A DNA stretch of 64,000 nt from Dietzia alimentaria 72 (GTDB lineage Bacteria > Actinomycetota > Actinomycetes > Mycobacteriales > Mycobacteriaceae): contig NZ_AGFF01000023.1 in NCBI RefSeq assembly GCF_000226215.1, forward strand, positions 372,001-436,000, read 5' to 3'. Shown piece by piece: positions 32,713 through 40,359 of the stretch. Every line of letters begins with the position of its first letter. Position 1 is the stretch's first letter. Made by a program: the position numbers and the translations under genes. The notes under the pieces are model-generated. The model saw only the letters and a list, made by a program, of their open reading frames with translations, made no database searches and was not told where the DNA came from.

Positions 32713-33525
32713 CTAGACGGTCACACCCAGTGAGTCCCGGACGCGCCTACCCAGCTCCTCGTCGCCGGTGATCTCCACCCGATCAGCCACGGCGGCTCCG
32801 GCGACTCGACCGGCGTAGAGGCAGACGAATTGGGAAGTGGGCAGCTTCAGCGTGGCGGTCGGGTTCTCGGCAGGGGAATCGAGGACGCGGGCACGGCCGT
32901 CGACGAGCACCGACGCGGTCCGGGCCAGGGGACCTGTGAGCTCGAAAGTGACGGTGGACTGCTGCGGCGCACCGGCACGCTTGCCCACCACAAATCCCAG
33001 CTTGGCCACCATGAACGCCACCGCGAGCTCCGCAGCATCGGAGTCGTAACCGCCCTCCGCGCCGGCCACACTGCGCAGGTCCTGCTCGTGGACCCAGCAG
33101 TCGAACACGCGGATCCGCATGAAGCCCGCGTAGGTGCCGGGCCCCTCGGGGGTCCAGGACTCAGCGTGGAACTCTTCCTCGCTCATCGCGCGCAACGCCT
33201 CGGCGCGAGCGGCGGTCACCTCGTCGAAGCGCGCCAGCAGCTCGGCGGGGGAGAGCGAACGCAGGTGCTCTACCCACACCTCGTTGACCGCGCCGATCTC
33301 ATTGCGCACGTGGGCCGGCCGCTCACCGGAGGCCTCGGGGCTCGGGGTGCCGCGCAGCATCTCCTCGGTGCCCACGATGTGGGCCACCACGTCGTGCGCG
33401 GACCAGCCGGGGCAGGGGCTCGGGGCGGCCCACTGCTCGTCGGTGAAGCCCACGGTCACGTCCCGAATGTCGCGCCACACCCCGACCAGGGCGTCCACAA
33501 TCCGGTTCTTCTCAGTCATCGTCAT
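32713..33525 (-). CDS. Mycothiol-dependent maleylpyruvate isomerase-like protein (DinB-fold)
   Basis: 270 residues. An N-terminal DinB-like helical bundle (about 1-170) has [18 protein letters not shown] and [10 protein letters not shown], whose histidines and acidic residues match the metal site of mycothiol-dependent maleylpyruvate isomerase. The C-terminal part (about 180-265) is the SCP2-like domain often fused to it. The true substrate is not predictable; most family members are annotated only by fold. It overlaps the upstream DsbA-like gene by 14 nt. An IS6 remnant lies directly downstream. Confidence 0.8.
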   Translation of the reverse strand: MTMTEKNRIVDALVGVWRDIRDVTVGFTDEQWAAPSPCPGWSAHDVVAHIVGTEEMLRGTPSPEASGERPAHVRNEIGAVNEVWVEHLRSLSPAELLARFDEVTAARAEALRAMSEEEFHAESWTPEGPGTYAGFMRIRVFDCWVHEQDLRSVAGAEGGYDSDAAELAVAFMVAKLGFVVGKRAGAPQQSTVTFELTGPLARTASVLVDGRARVLDSPAENPTATLKLPTSQFVCLYAGRVAGAAVADRVEITGDEELGRRVRDSLGVTV

Positions 33526-34309
33526 CTCCGTCCGTCCGTTGCCGGGTGTCGGCCCGCTCGTGTTCGGCCACCATCGTGTCGAGGTCGATCAGCTCGCCGC
33601 GGTCGATGCTCACCCAGTCGCGGCCCTGCAGGTACGGCGTCAACCGCTCGCCGATCCGGGCCTGGTCTTCGGGCGTCTTGGGCCGCTGGAGCTCGAATAC
33701 CCCGGGCAGGGCTGCCATGCCGACGACCACCCGCCACAGCGCCATCGCCTCCGCCTCGACCGGCGGGTCCACCAGGACGGGTCCGAACAGGCACCGCTGC
33801 CCGTCCAGGAAGAGCGTCGGCACCCCGTAGCCTGCGGCGTCGATCACCCGCTCGTGGTCGCGCCGGACGTCGTCGTGGGTGGTCGGGTCAGCCAGGGCGG
33901 CCTCGAGCACGTCGGCGCCCGAACCCAGGTCGCCCAACCCCAGGTCACCAAGTCCCAGGTTGTCGAGGATGCGCGCGGCCACCTCGGGCCGGTGCGGCGA
34001 TCCGCCACGCTCGTGCAACTCGGCGCCAATCGCGGCGTACCAGCGGTCCAGAGCGTTCATGTCGCGCCTGCGCAGATAGGCGCCGATCCGCATGAGCGAC
34101 CACCCATACGACCAGTGGCGCTCCCACGGGTACTTCTTGCCGCTGACATGGTTGACCCACTCAAGGCTGAAGAACCGCCAGTTCACCGCGAGGCCGGTCT
34201 GCTCGCGGACCTCCCGGATCCACACCGAGGCTTGGTAGGCGAAGGGGCACATGGGGTCGAAGTGGAAGTCCACCGACTCGGCGTCCACGGCGTTTGTCGC
34301 GTCTCTCAC
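33512..34309 (-). CDS. DsbA-family oxidoreductase, mycothiol-associated type
   Basis: 265 residues with a thioredoxin-like fold and helical insertion. [19 protein letters not shown] places one cysteine (Cys21) where DsbA proteins have CxxC; here the second is alanine. [18 protein letters not shown] holds the cis-proline. This matches the Rv2466c-like group of mycothiol-linked nitroreductase/isomerase proteins, though Rv2466c keeps CPWC. A single-cysteine site suggests a glutaredoxin- or GST-like mechanism. GTG 34309 follows AAGGAGG and overlaps the stop of a broken TetR gene (GTGA). A repeated [11 protein letters not shown] stretch is unusual. It forms a two-gene unit with the DinB-fold gene. 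Confidence 0.8.
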   Translation of the reverse strand: MRDATNAVDAESVDFHFDPMCPFAYQASVWIREVREQTGLAVNWRFFSLEWVNHVSGKKYPWERHWSYGWSLMRIGAYLRRRDMNALDRWYAAIGAELHERGGSPHRPEVAARILDNLGLGDLGLGDLGSGADVLEAALADPTTHDDVRRDHERVIDAAGYGVPTLFLDGQRCLFGPVLVDPPVEAEAMALWRVVVGMAALPGVFELQRPKTPEDQARIGERLTPYLQGRDWVSIDRGELIDLDTMVAEHERADTRQRTDGDDDD

Positions 34310-34435
34310 GCGGCCTCCTTGGCAAGGTAGAGATCCAGCACGTCGCCCGTCGTCGACGATAGCCCGCGCGGCCATGTTGCGCGCCTTGACCAGCAGGATG
34401 CTGCCCTCGATCCGGGCGAGCAGGGCACGCGCCAT
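34306..34435 (-). pseudogene. TetR-family regulator remnant (C-terminal end, frameshifted)
   Basis: Minus-strand codons read [20 protein letters not shown], the C-terminal dimer helix pattern common in TetR proteins, then lose frame near the run encoding VDDG. A one-base shift restores [12 protein letters not shown] and a stop that overlaps the next gene's GTG start by four bases. No DNA-binding domain is found upstream, so the gene has lost both its 5' part and its frame. Confidence 0.62.
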
Positions 34436-34552
34436 GCTCGAGGCGCGGTGGCGTTACCGGAATACCGTTCGGCTCGGTCAGCTAGTACGTGGTGCCCAAT
34501 GCGTGCTGCCCAGTCGTGGCCCTTTCGCACGGGCACGTTGCCGCACAAACCT

Positions 34553-34573
34553 AACCCCTAACTGGGGTTTTTC
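34553..34573 (+). other. Small hairpin with T-run upstream of a membrane protein gene
   Basis: AACCCC (34553-34558) and GGGGTT (34564-34569) flank TAACT, followed by TTT. It looks like a weak intrinsic terminator or leader attenuator 25 nt before ATG 34598. No matching upstream plus-strand gene exists. Confidence 0.35.
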
Positions 34574-34597
34574 CGCGCGAACTGAGACACTGGCGTC

Positions 34598-34948
34598 ATG
34601 GACATCGTCTTTAATATCGTTCTCATTCTGCACTTCATCGGCCTCGCCGGAATTATCGGCGGCTGGCTTGCCACTATTAAGGCGCCGCACGTCAACAAGG
34701 CAATCCTGCACGGTGCCATCATCCAGGTGGTGACCGGCCTGATCCTGGTCGTGATGCGCGAGTTCGAGGACGGTTTCGAGCTCAACCACATGAAGATCGG
34801 CATCAAGCTCCTGGTCGCGATCGTCATCCTCGTCGTCGCGATAATCGGCGTACGCAAGGAGGCCCGGGCCCAGGGGAGTACTGCAACTCTCGCTCACGTC
34901 GCCGGCGTGCTCGGCATCGTCAACGTAGCGATCGCCGTGCTCGTCTGA
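34598..34948 (+). CDS. Small integral membrane protein, function unknown
   Basis: 116 residues with four predicted membrane helices (about 4-26, 36-54, 66-84, 97-115) and short loops. The first loop contains KAPHVNK; the second FEDGFELNHMK. The N-terminus has FIGLAGIIGGWLA with small residues. Such four-helix proteins are common in Mycobacteriales and uncharacterised. No operon partner on its strand; a strong terminator follows it. No named family recognised. Confidence 0.7.
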   Translation: MDIVFNIVLILHFIGLAGIIGGWLATIKAPHVNKAILHGAIIQVVTGLILVVMREFEDGFELNHMKIGIKLLVAIVILVVAIIGVRKEARAQGSTATLAHVAGVLGIVNVAIAVLV

Positions 34949-34968
34949 CCGGCGCAACAGAACACGTG

Positions 34969-34997
34969 CCGCCCCTCGACCCCTGGTCGAGGGGCGG
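34969..34997. terminator. Hairpin terminator between converging genes
   Basis: CCGCCCCTCGACC (34969-34981) pairs perfectly with its complement (34985-34997) across the loop CCT; outer ACGTG/CACGT bases extend it. It serves the small membrane protein gene and probably the PLP lyase gene on the other strand. Confidence 0.75.
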
Positions 34998-35044
34998 TTC
35001 ACGTCCCAGAAACTGACCCACCGGCGGGCAACCGGACTAGGCGG

Positions 35045-36592
35045 TCATTCCATCACCGCAGCCAGGTAGGCCCGGACGAGCCGCGCCCCCACATCCGCGG
35101 GCAGTCGTTCTATCGCGGCGAGCAGCGAAGCCATACCGGTACCGCCACTGACGCCCTCTGCCGCGCGTTGCTCACCTGCGTCGTCTGCGACGGACGAAGC
35201 GGGGAGCACTCCGACCACCAGAGCGTGCACGTCGTCCTCTGGAAGCGCGAGGATCTCGGCGGGGGAAAGAGCCCCGGATTTCAGCGCCTCGAGCACATCG
35301 GCGAAACCGGCCGGCGGCGTCGGCGCGGGAAGCCCGCGCACCTCATCGGCTGCCGCACGCGCGACGTCCACGATCTCGTCCACCAGACGTCCAGTCACCG
35401 GGGTCACGGTGAGGTGGGACGACGACGACAACGCGCCCCGCTCCTGCTGGTACGCAGGTTGCGCCTGGACGGAAATGCCGCGACGTGCGCACGCGTCAGC
35501 CCAAAGGTGCGGGTGGACGCGTCGGCCCTCCGGGGCGGTGTCGTCGGACGCCACCGCGATAAGAGGTCCTGGATCGTGGTCAAGGATCCGGAGTCCCTCG
35601 ATGGTCGAGAGTTCCTCGAGCAGGTGGTGCGTGGCGCGGGCGGTCCGCGCGACAAGTTCACGTTGACCGTCGTCACCGAGCGCCTCGAGCACAACCCACG
35701 CGGCCGCCGCCGGCTCGAGGGGTTTGGACCCGGCGAGAGTCGGGTTGACCACCGGGTAGCCCGGCCAGTCGGCGGTCGCGAACCACGATGCCCGGTGACG
35801 CTGACGACCGCGGCTGAGCAGGACCGATGTCCCCTTGGGAGCGAAGCCGTACTTGTGCAGGTCAGCTGACACGCTGGTGACTCGCTCCAGCCGGAGGTCC
35901 CACAGTGTGGAGCTGTCCTGCCCTGGCCAGAAAGGCAGCACCATGCCGCCCAGGCAGGCGTCGACGTGCAACCCGATTCGCCGGTCGTGACGGGCCTCGA
36001 GCCCGGCCGCGACCTCGGCCACCGGATCGATCACGCCGGTCGGGTAGGACGGCGCCGAACACACCACCAGCACTGTGTCGTCATCCACGGCCGCCAACAT
36101 CTCCTCCGCACTAACCCGCCCGGTCTCCGGATTCACCTCGATTCCCACGAACCGCAGTCCGAGCAGATGGGCCGCTTTGCGGAAGGCAGCGTGCACGGTG
36201 ACGGGTGCGACGATCGCGCCACCGCTGCCCGGCTCACGGCCGCAGACCTCCCGTGCTGCCAGGCAGGCGAGGACGCAACTCTCCGTTCCGCCTGAGGTGA
36301 CGCTGCCAAAGACATCGGCTCCGCCACCGAGGACGGCGCGCACCCGGGCGACGATCCCGCCGTGGATTCGCGCCACGGAACCGAACACCGTGGGATCCAG
36401 GCCGTTCACGCCGTGGGCCAGGCGTGCCGCGCGGATGGCGAGGTCGTCGAGCTCGGAGAGCCCGGAGTCGTACACGTAGGACAGGACCCTGCCCCCTGTT
36501 GTGGGAGGGTCCGTCTCGCGAAGGCGTGCGAGTCGCGCCAGGGCCAGCGCCCCGCGATCGGAGACCTCCACGGCAAGTGGGTCGTTGGTCAT
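35045..36592 (-). CDS. PLP-dependent lyase/decarboxylase of the sphingosine-1-phosphate lyase/GAD group
   Basis: 515 residues, fold type I. TSGGTESCVLACLAARE, APVTVHAAFRKAAHLLG (His134 stacks on PLP), LHVDACLGG (Asp211) and SVSADLHKYGFAPKGTSVLL (Schiff-base Lys247) resemble sphingosine-1-phosphate lyase more than glutamate decarboxylase. About 90 C-terminal residues beyond the core are extra. The start ATG 36592 overlaps the stop of the MFS gene (ATGA), so transporter and enzyme are made together. The substrate is unknown: a phosphorylated amino alcohol or an amino acid are both possible. An in-frame N-terminal extension lies inside the MFS gene and is rejected. Confidence 0.82.
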   Translation of the reverse strand: MTNDPLAVEVSDRGALALARLARLRETDPPTTGGRVLSYVYDSGLSELDDLAIRAARLAHGVNGLDPTVFGSVARIHGGIVARVRAVLGGGADVFGSVTSGGTESCVLACLAAREVCGREPGSGGAIVAPVTVHAAFRKAAHLLGLRFVGIEVNPETGRVSAEEMLAAVDDDTVLVVCSAPSYPTGVIDPVAEVAAGLEARHDRRIGLHVDACLGGMVLPFWPGQDSSTLWDLRLERVTSVSADLHKYGFAPKGTSVLLSRGRQRHRASWFATADWPGYPVVNPTLAGSKPLEPAAAAWVVLEALGDDGQRELVARTARATHHLLEELSTIEGLRILDHDPGPLIAVASDDTAPEGRRVHPHLWADACARRGISVQAQPAYQQERGALSSSSHLTVTPVTGRLVDEIVDVARAAADEVRGLPAPTPPAGFADVLEALKSGALSPAEILALPEDDVHALVVGVLPASSVADDAGEQRAAEGVSGGTGMASLLAAIERLPADVGARLVRAYLAAVME

Positions 36593-37962
36593 GCTCTCTC
36601 CGTCCATCGGGGATAAGACCTGCCCAGCGCCCGTACCATCAGAAGACTCGCTCCGGCCAGCAGAGCAGGCACGAGGGAGAATCCAAGGACGATCGCCCAC
36701 TGCGCCGTCGCGGGTTGATCGCTCACCCCGCCGGACCGGAAACCGCCCACCGCCAACAGCGCCAGGATGAGCACAGGGCCGAGAGACATTGCGCCCGTCT
36801 CCGCTGCCGTCCACAAACCACTCATGGCACCACTTCGTCGTCGTCCCCCCAGTGCGCGGTCAAGGTCAGTGGTATCCGGGAGCATCGACATCGGTAGAGC
36901 CTGCATTCCCGCGTACGCCACCCCGGCCAACGCCACCGGCACGTGAATCCAGGCGCCGGGCGCCAGCCCGGCCGGGATCAGCATGAGCGCGGCGACGGTG
37001 AACAGGACCGTCGCCGCCATCAGAGCGGCGACCTTCCCGCGCGAGTGCGCGAACCTGGTCCACAGGGGCATCACCACAAGTGCCGGTCCCACCAGGGCGA
37101 GGAAGAGTCCGGTCAACGCGGCCTCGTCACCGAGCACGTACGTCGCAACATACTGGCCGCCGGCCAGCATCACGGCGGTCGCCACCGCCTGCAGACAGAA
37201 CACCACGACCAGGAGCCGGAAGGGGCGCGTGGTCCGTAGGGCGTCTATCCCGTCGCGGTACTCATGCGCCAGACCACCCGCCGGCGCGTCCGCCCGCATG
37301 ATGGTGCGACGGCCCGCGATGAACGTCGCCCACAACATCCCTATTAGCATTAGCGCGGCCACGCCCATCGCCATCACCACATAGCCGCGCGCACCTCCGC
37401 CCGCGATGTCACGCAGCGCCGGACCGCCGCCACCGGAGAGCAGAATGGCGGCAGCCAGTATCGCCACGCGCCAAGCTAGCAGGGTCACCCGTCGAGCAGA
37501 GTCGTCTGTGAGCTCGGCCGGTAAAGCCAGGTAGGGCACCTGGAAGCATGAGTACGCCAACGAGGCCAGCAGGAAGAACCCCATCACCCAGACACCCGCA
37601 GGGCCCGCACCCCAGTCGGCCGGCGCGGAGAACGTCGCCACGAAAAGCAACGGCAGGGCGAGCGCCCCCACCAACATCAATCCCGTGCGGTAGCCGGTCC
37701 GGTGCGACGCGCGGTCGGACAGCGCCCCGATCAGCGGATAGGCGAGCACGTCGATCATCTTCGGCACCAGAACCAACACCGTGGCCAGGGCAGCCGCTAC
37801 TCCGATCGAATCTGTCAGGTAGTACGCCAACACGAGCCCGGGGAGCGTGCCGAACGCCCCCGTGCCGAGACTGCCCGCCGCATAGGACGCCAGTACCGGT
37901 CCGGTCGCGGAACGGTCGGGTCGCGCGTCACCGGGAGCGCCCGTCACTTGGGTAGTGGACAT
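36589..37962 (-). CDS. MFS transporter, GPH/MelB-like (MFS_2) family
   Basis: 457 residues with twelve predicted helices. VPKMIDVLAYPLIGALSDRAS between helices 2 and 3 is the hallmark of the GPH cation symporter group, which includes MelB and the lysolipid carrier MFSD2A. The C-terminal half has LPDTTDLDRALGGRRRSGAMSGLW, the second conserved loop. Coupled by a 4-nt overlap to the PLP lyase. Cation and substrate cannot be assigned. ATG 37962 is 6 nt downstream of TAGAGT, a leaderless start for the pair. Confidence 0.85.
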   Translation of the reverse strand: MSTTQVTGAPGDARPDRSATGPVLASYAAGSLGTGAFGTLPGLVLAYYLTDSIGVAAALATVLVLVPKMIDVLAYPLIGALSDRASHRTGYRTGLMLVGALALPLLFVATFSAPADWGAGPAGVWVMGFFLLASLAYSCFQVPYLALPAELTDDSARRVTLLAWRVAILAAAILLSGGGGPALRDIAGGGARGYVVMAMGVAALMLIGMLWATFIAGRRTIMRADAPAGGLAHEYRDGIDALRTTRPFRLLVVVFCLQAVATAVMLAGGQYVATYVLGDEAALTGLFLALVGPALVVMPLWTRFAHSRGKVAALMAATVLFTVAALMLIPAGLAPGAWIHVPVALAGVAYAGMQALPMSMLPDTTDLDRALGGRRRSGAMSGLWTAAETGAMSLGPVLILALLAVGGFRSGGVSDQPATAQWAIVLGFSLVPALLAGASLLMVRALGRSYPRWTERA

Positions 37963-37968
37963 GGCCTG

Positions 37969-37974
37969 ACTCTA
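37969..37974 (-). promoter_or_regulatory. Leaderless-type -10 element for the MFS-PLP lyase unit
   Basis: TAGAGT on the minus strand, then 6 nt, then ATG 37962. Confidence 0.58.
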
Positions 37975-38016
37975 TGAGCGACGAGGCCCGCGCAGAGGGG
38001 AATCCGGGTTACCGCC

Positions 38017-38853
38017 TCAGCCGCGCCAGTCGAAGACGTCCGGGTCCGGGCCCGACCGGGTGCCGTTGTGGAGGGCGGACACCGACGCCATCTGGTCGTC
38101 GGTCAACTCGAAGTCGAACACCTCAAGGTTCTGGCGCATCCGCTCGGGCGCCGAGGACTTGGGGAACACGATGTCACCGCGCTGCAACGTCCAGCGCAGC
38201 ACCACCTGCGAGACGGTACGACCGACCTGCTCTGCGATTGCCTCCAACTGCGGGTCCCCGAAGACCGAGCCCTGCGCGAGCGGGCTCCACGCTTCCACGG
38301 CGATGCCCCGCTCGACGCAGGCGGCACGGAGATCGTCGTTGACAAAGTAAGGGTTGGACTCGATCTGGTTGACCGTCGGGGTGCTCAGCCCCGCCTCTGC
38401 CAGTCGCGCCAGGTTCGTCGAGGTGAAGTTAGAGACACCGATCGAATCGACGGGAAAATCCGCCTTGATCTCTTCCATCACCTCCCACACCCGCGCGACG
38501 TCGTCGTGCATCGCCAGAGGCCAGTGCACCAGGTACAGATCGATCCGGCCTCCGAGGGCCTCGAGCGATCGCTCGGTTGCCTCCCGCGCGGCGGAGCGCA
38601 CGTGAAAGGAGTTGTTGAGCTTGGTCGTGATCCAGAACTCGTCGCGGGGGACACCGGAGGCCGCGACCGCCCGCCCCACGCCCTTCTCGTTGCCGTACAT
38701 CTGGGCGGTATCCAGATGGCGGTATCCGGCCGCGATGGCGTCGGAAACGACCTTCTCGGTGTCCGCGGGCGGAATCTGAAAGGTGCCGAAACCGAGTTGG
38801 GGGATTGCCCGGCCGTCGGATAGGTCAATTGTGGGAAGTATCGGGGTATCCAT
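38017..38853 (-). CDS. Aldo/keto reductase
   Basis: 278 residues, AKR barrel. The catalytic tetrad is complete: Asp48 and Tyr53 in HLDTAQMYGNE, Lys78 in ITTKLNN, His110 in YLVHWP. FPKSSAPERMRQNLEVFDF binds the NADPH 2'-phosphate. Members reduce carbonyls such as 2,5-diketo-D-gluconate or methylglyoxal; the substrate here is open. ATG 38853 follows TAGGGT by 7 nt. Divergent from a secreted-protein gene. Confidence 0.9.
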   Translation of the reverse strand: MDTPILPTIDLSDGRAIPQLGFGTFQIPPADTEKVVSDAIAAGYRHLDTAQMYGNEKGVGRAVAASGVPRDEFWITTKLNNSFHVRSAAREATERSLEALGGRIDLYLVHWPLAMHDDVARVWEVMEEIKADFPVDSIGVSNFTSTNLARLAEAGLSTPTVNQIESNPYFVNDDLRAACVERGIAVEAWSPLAQGSVFGDPQLEAIAEQVGRTVSQVVLRWTLQRGDIVFPKSSAPERMRQNLEVFDFELTDDQMASVSALHNGTRSGPDPDVFDWRG

Positions 38854-38860
38854 GAACGCG

Positions 38861-38866
38861 ACCCTA
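38861..38866 (-). promoter_or_regulatory. Leaderless-type -10 element for the aldo/keto reductase
   Basis: TAGGGT on the minus strand, 7 nt before ATG 38853. Confidence 0.6.
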
Positions 38867-38965
38867 CGCTGAGTAAATCATCCGTTTGGCCGACAGCCGA
38901 ACGGTGAGAGCCGATTTATTCTCGGTAGGCACACCTTGTCCGCTTGAGCCGAATCGGAGCCCACG

Positions 38966-39670
38966 ATGAACATTTTCCGCACGCAACTGACAAAAGCCAC
39001 CGCCGTCGCAGTGGCCTCCGCCACCGTCCTGGCGGTTTCCGGCGGTCCTGTCCAAGCGCAGGAAGGAGAGACCGGAAGCTCCATCGATTCGAGTCTGACC
39101 CTGCTCGACACCAGTACACAGCTGCAAGGCGGCACTGGCAACCTTGGAAACATCAGTGTCTTGCTCGGCAGCCTCGGCGAGGTGGCCAACGGCGACCCGG
39201 ACGCAATGCAGATGGTCGACTCGATGTCAAGCGCGTTCGATACGGGAGCGTTCGCGGTTCTCGCAGGATTGCCCGGAGGTCTAAATGACTTCGCCCAAAC
39301 CGCTATGCGGGCCATAGCGGGCCAGGCCACCATCGACGACGTCTGGCGCCAGTTCAACGCGATCGGTGCCCCGCTGCAGTATTGCAATGACCTCAGCGAA
39401 TCCGGTGGCTTCGGCGGCGTCAACCGACGGGTGGAACTGGGTCGCCCCGGTCCGACCGTCCTACGTCTCCGCTACGAGACTTACAACATCCCCGACACCG
39501 TCAGCGTCTTCTACGAGGGCAAGCGAATTTTTGTGGACCCCGCGACGAGCACCCGCGGCGACCGCTGGGTCGACGTCCATGTTCCGCCGGGCGGCTCCAC
39601 ATCCGTTCAGGTCGAAGTGATCGCCCCAATCCAGGGCACCGATTGGAATTTCACCGTCCACTGTCCGTAG
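38966..39670 (+). CDS. Secreted protein of unknown function
   Basis: 234 residues. A clear Sec signal peptide (MNIFRTQLTKATAVAVASAT, cleavage about VQA-QE near residue 32). The middle (about 35-125) is predicted helical and low in charge; the C-terminal part (about 150-234) looks like a beta-sandwich (TVLRLRYETYNIPDTVSVFY ... TDWNFTVHCP). Two cysteines (LQYC and the penultimate HC) could form a disulfide. CGGAG precedes the ATG. No anchor or sorting signal, so probably released or cell-wall held. Converges on acnR with 25 bp between. Family not recognised. Confidence 0.8.
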   Translation: MNIFRTQLTKATAVAVASATVLAVSGGPVQAQEGETGSSIDSSLTLLDTSTQLQGGTGNLGNISVLLGSLGEVANGDPDAMQMVDSMSSAFDTGAFAVLAGLPGGLNDFAQTAMRAIAGQATIDDVWRQFNAIGAPLQYCNDLSESGGFGGVNRRVELGRPGPTVLRLRYETYNIPDTVSVFYEGKRIFVDPATSTRGDRWVDVHVPPGGSTSVQVEVIAPIQGTDWNFTVHCP

Positions 39671-39695
39671 TCGTCGAGTTCACCCGGGTTTCATG

Positions 39696-40265
39696 TCACG
39701 AACTGGCGGTGCGCAGCGAATTCTCGACGAGGTCCAACATCTCGCTGACGTGTTCAGTCCCGCGCCCGGTCGCCAGGTGGGTGATGAGACCGTCGAGCAC
39801 GATGTCGAGATACACGCGCAGCACGTCCGCCGGGATGTCGGTGCGCATTCTCCCCGAGGTCTTCTGCTCTCGCAGTCGCGCCACGACTGCGGCGTCCACC
39901 TCGGCCTGACGGTCCGTCCACCGCTCACGAAACACGGGGTCGGTGCGGATTCGGCGAGCGATCTCGAGGCGGGTGCCGAGCCAGGAGAATTCCTCGGGAT
40001 CCGCGAGGATCTCCCGCATCACCTGGACCAGTCCTTGTTCGGCGACCGTCTCCGCCATAGCGGCCGCGTCGTCGTCCGCCAGGGCGAGGAACAATGCGTC
40101 CTTGTCGGCGAAGTGGTGGAAGATCGCGCCCCGACTCAGTCCGGTGGTCTCCTCGAGTCGACGCACGGTGGCGCCCTCGAAGCCGAATTCGGCAAAGCAC
40201 TCGCGGGCCCCGGACAAGATCTGGTGGCGCCGGGCGTCCATATGGTCCTGGCTGACCCTGGGCAT
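39696..40265 (-). CDS. acnR: TetR-family repressor of aconitase, AcnR
   Basis: 189 residues. N-terminal helix-turn-helix GATVRRLEETTGLSRGAIFHHFADKDALFLA is typical of TetR. It lies directly downstream of acn on the same strand, the arrangement of acn-acnR in Corynebacterium glutamicum and Rv1475c-Rv1474c in M. tuberculosis. AcnR represses acn and binds citrate-Mg as ligand in C. glutamicum. A matching operator is present in the acn promoter (43305-43320). The gene is 94 bp after acn and is probably cotranscribed. Confidence 0.92.
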   Translation of the reverse strand: MPRVSQDHMDARRHQILSGARECFAEFGFEGATVRRLEETTGLSRGAIFHHFADKDALFLALADDDAAAMAETVAEQGLVQVMREILADPEEFSWLGTRLEIARRIRTDPVFRERWTDRQAEVDAAVVARLREQKTSGRMRTDIPADVLRVYLDIVLDGLITHLATGRGTEHVSEMLDLVENSLRTASS

Positions 40266-40359
40266 CTTCAGAACAACCTTCCTACCGATACACCGCGGCG
40301 GTGCACGGTTCTCCCGGCCTCAGCTGGGAGATCCGCACACCGCCGTCAGGTGAGGGTGA

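Noticed and set aside
38920-38938. IdeR-like TAGGC sequence upstream of the secreted protein gene
   Set aside because: Only about 11 of 19 consensus positions agree and the left half-site is poor.
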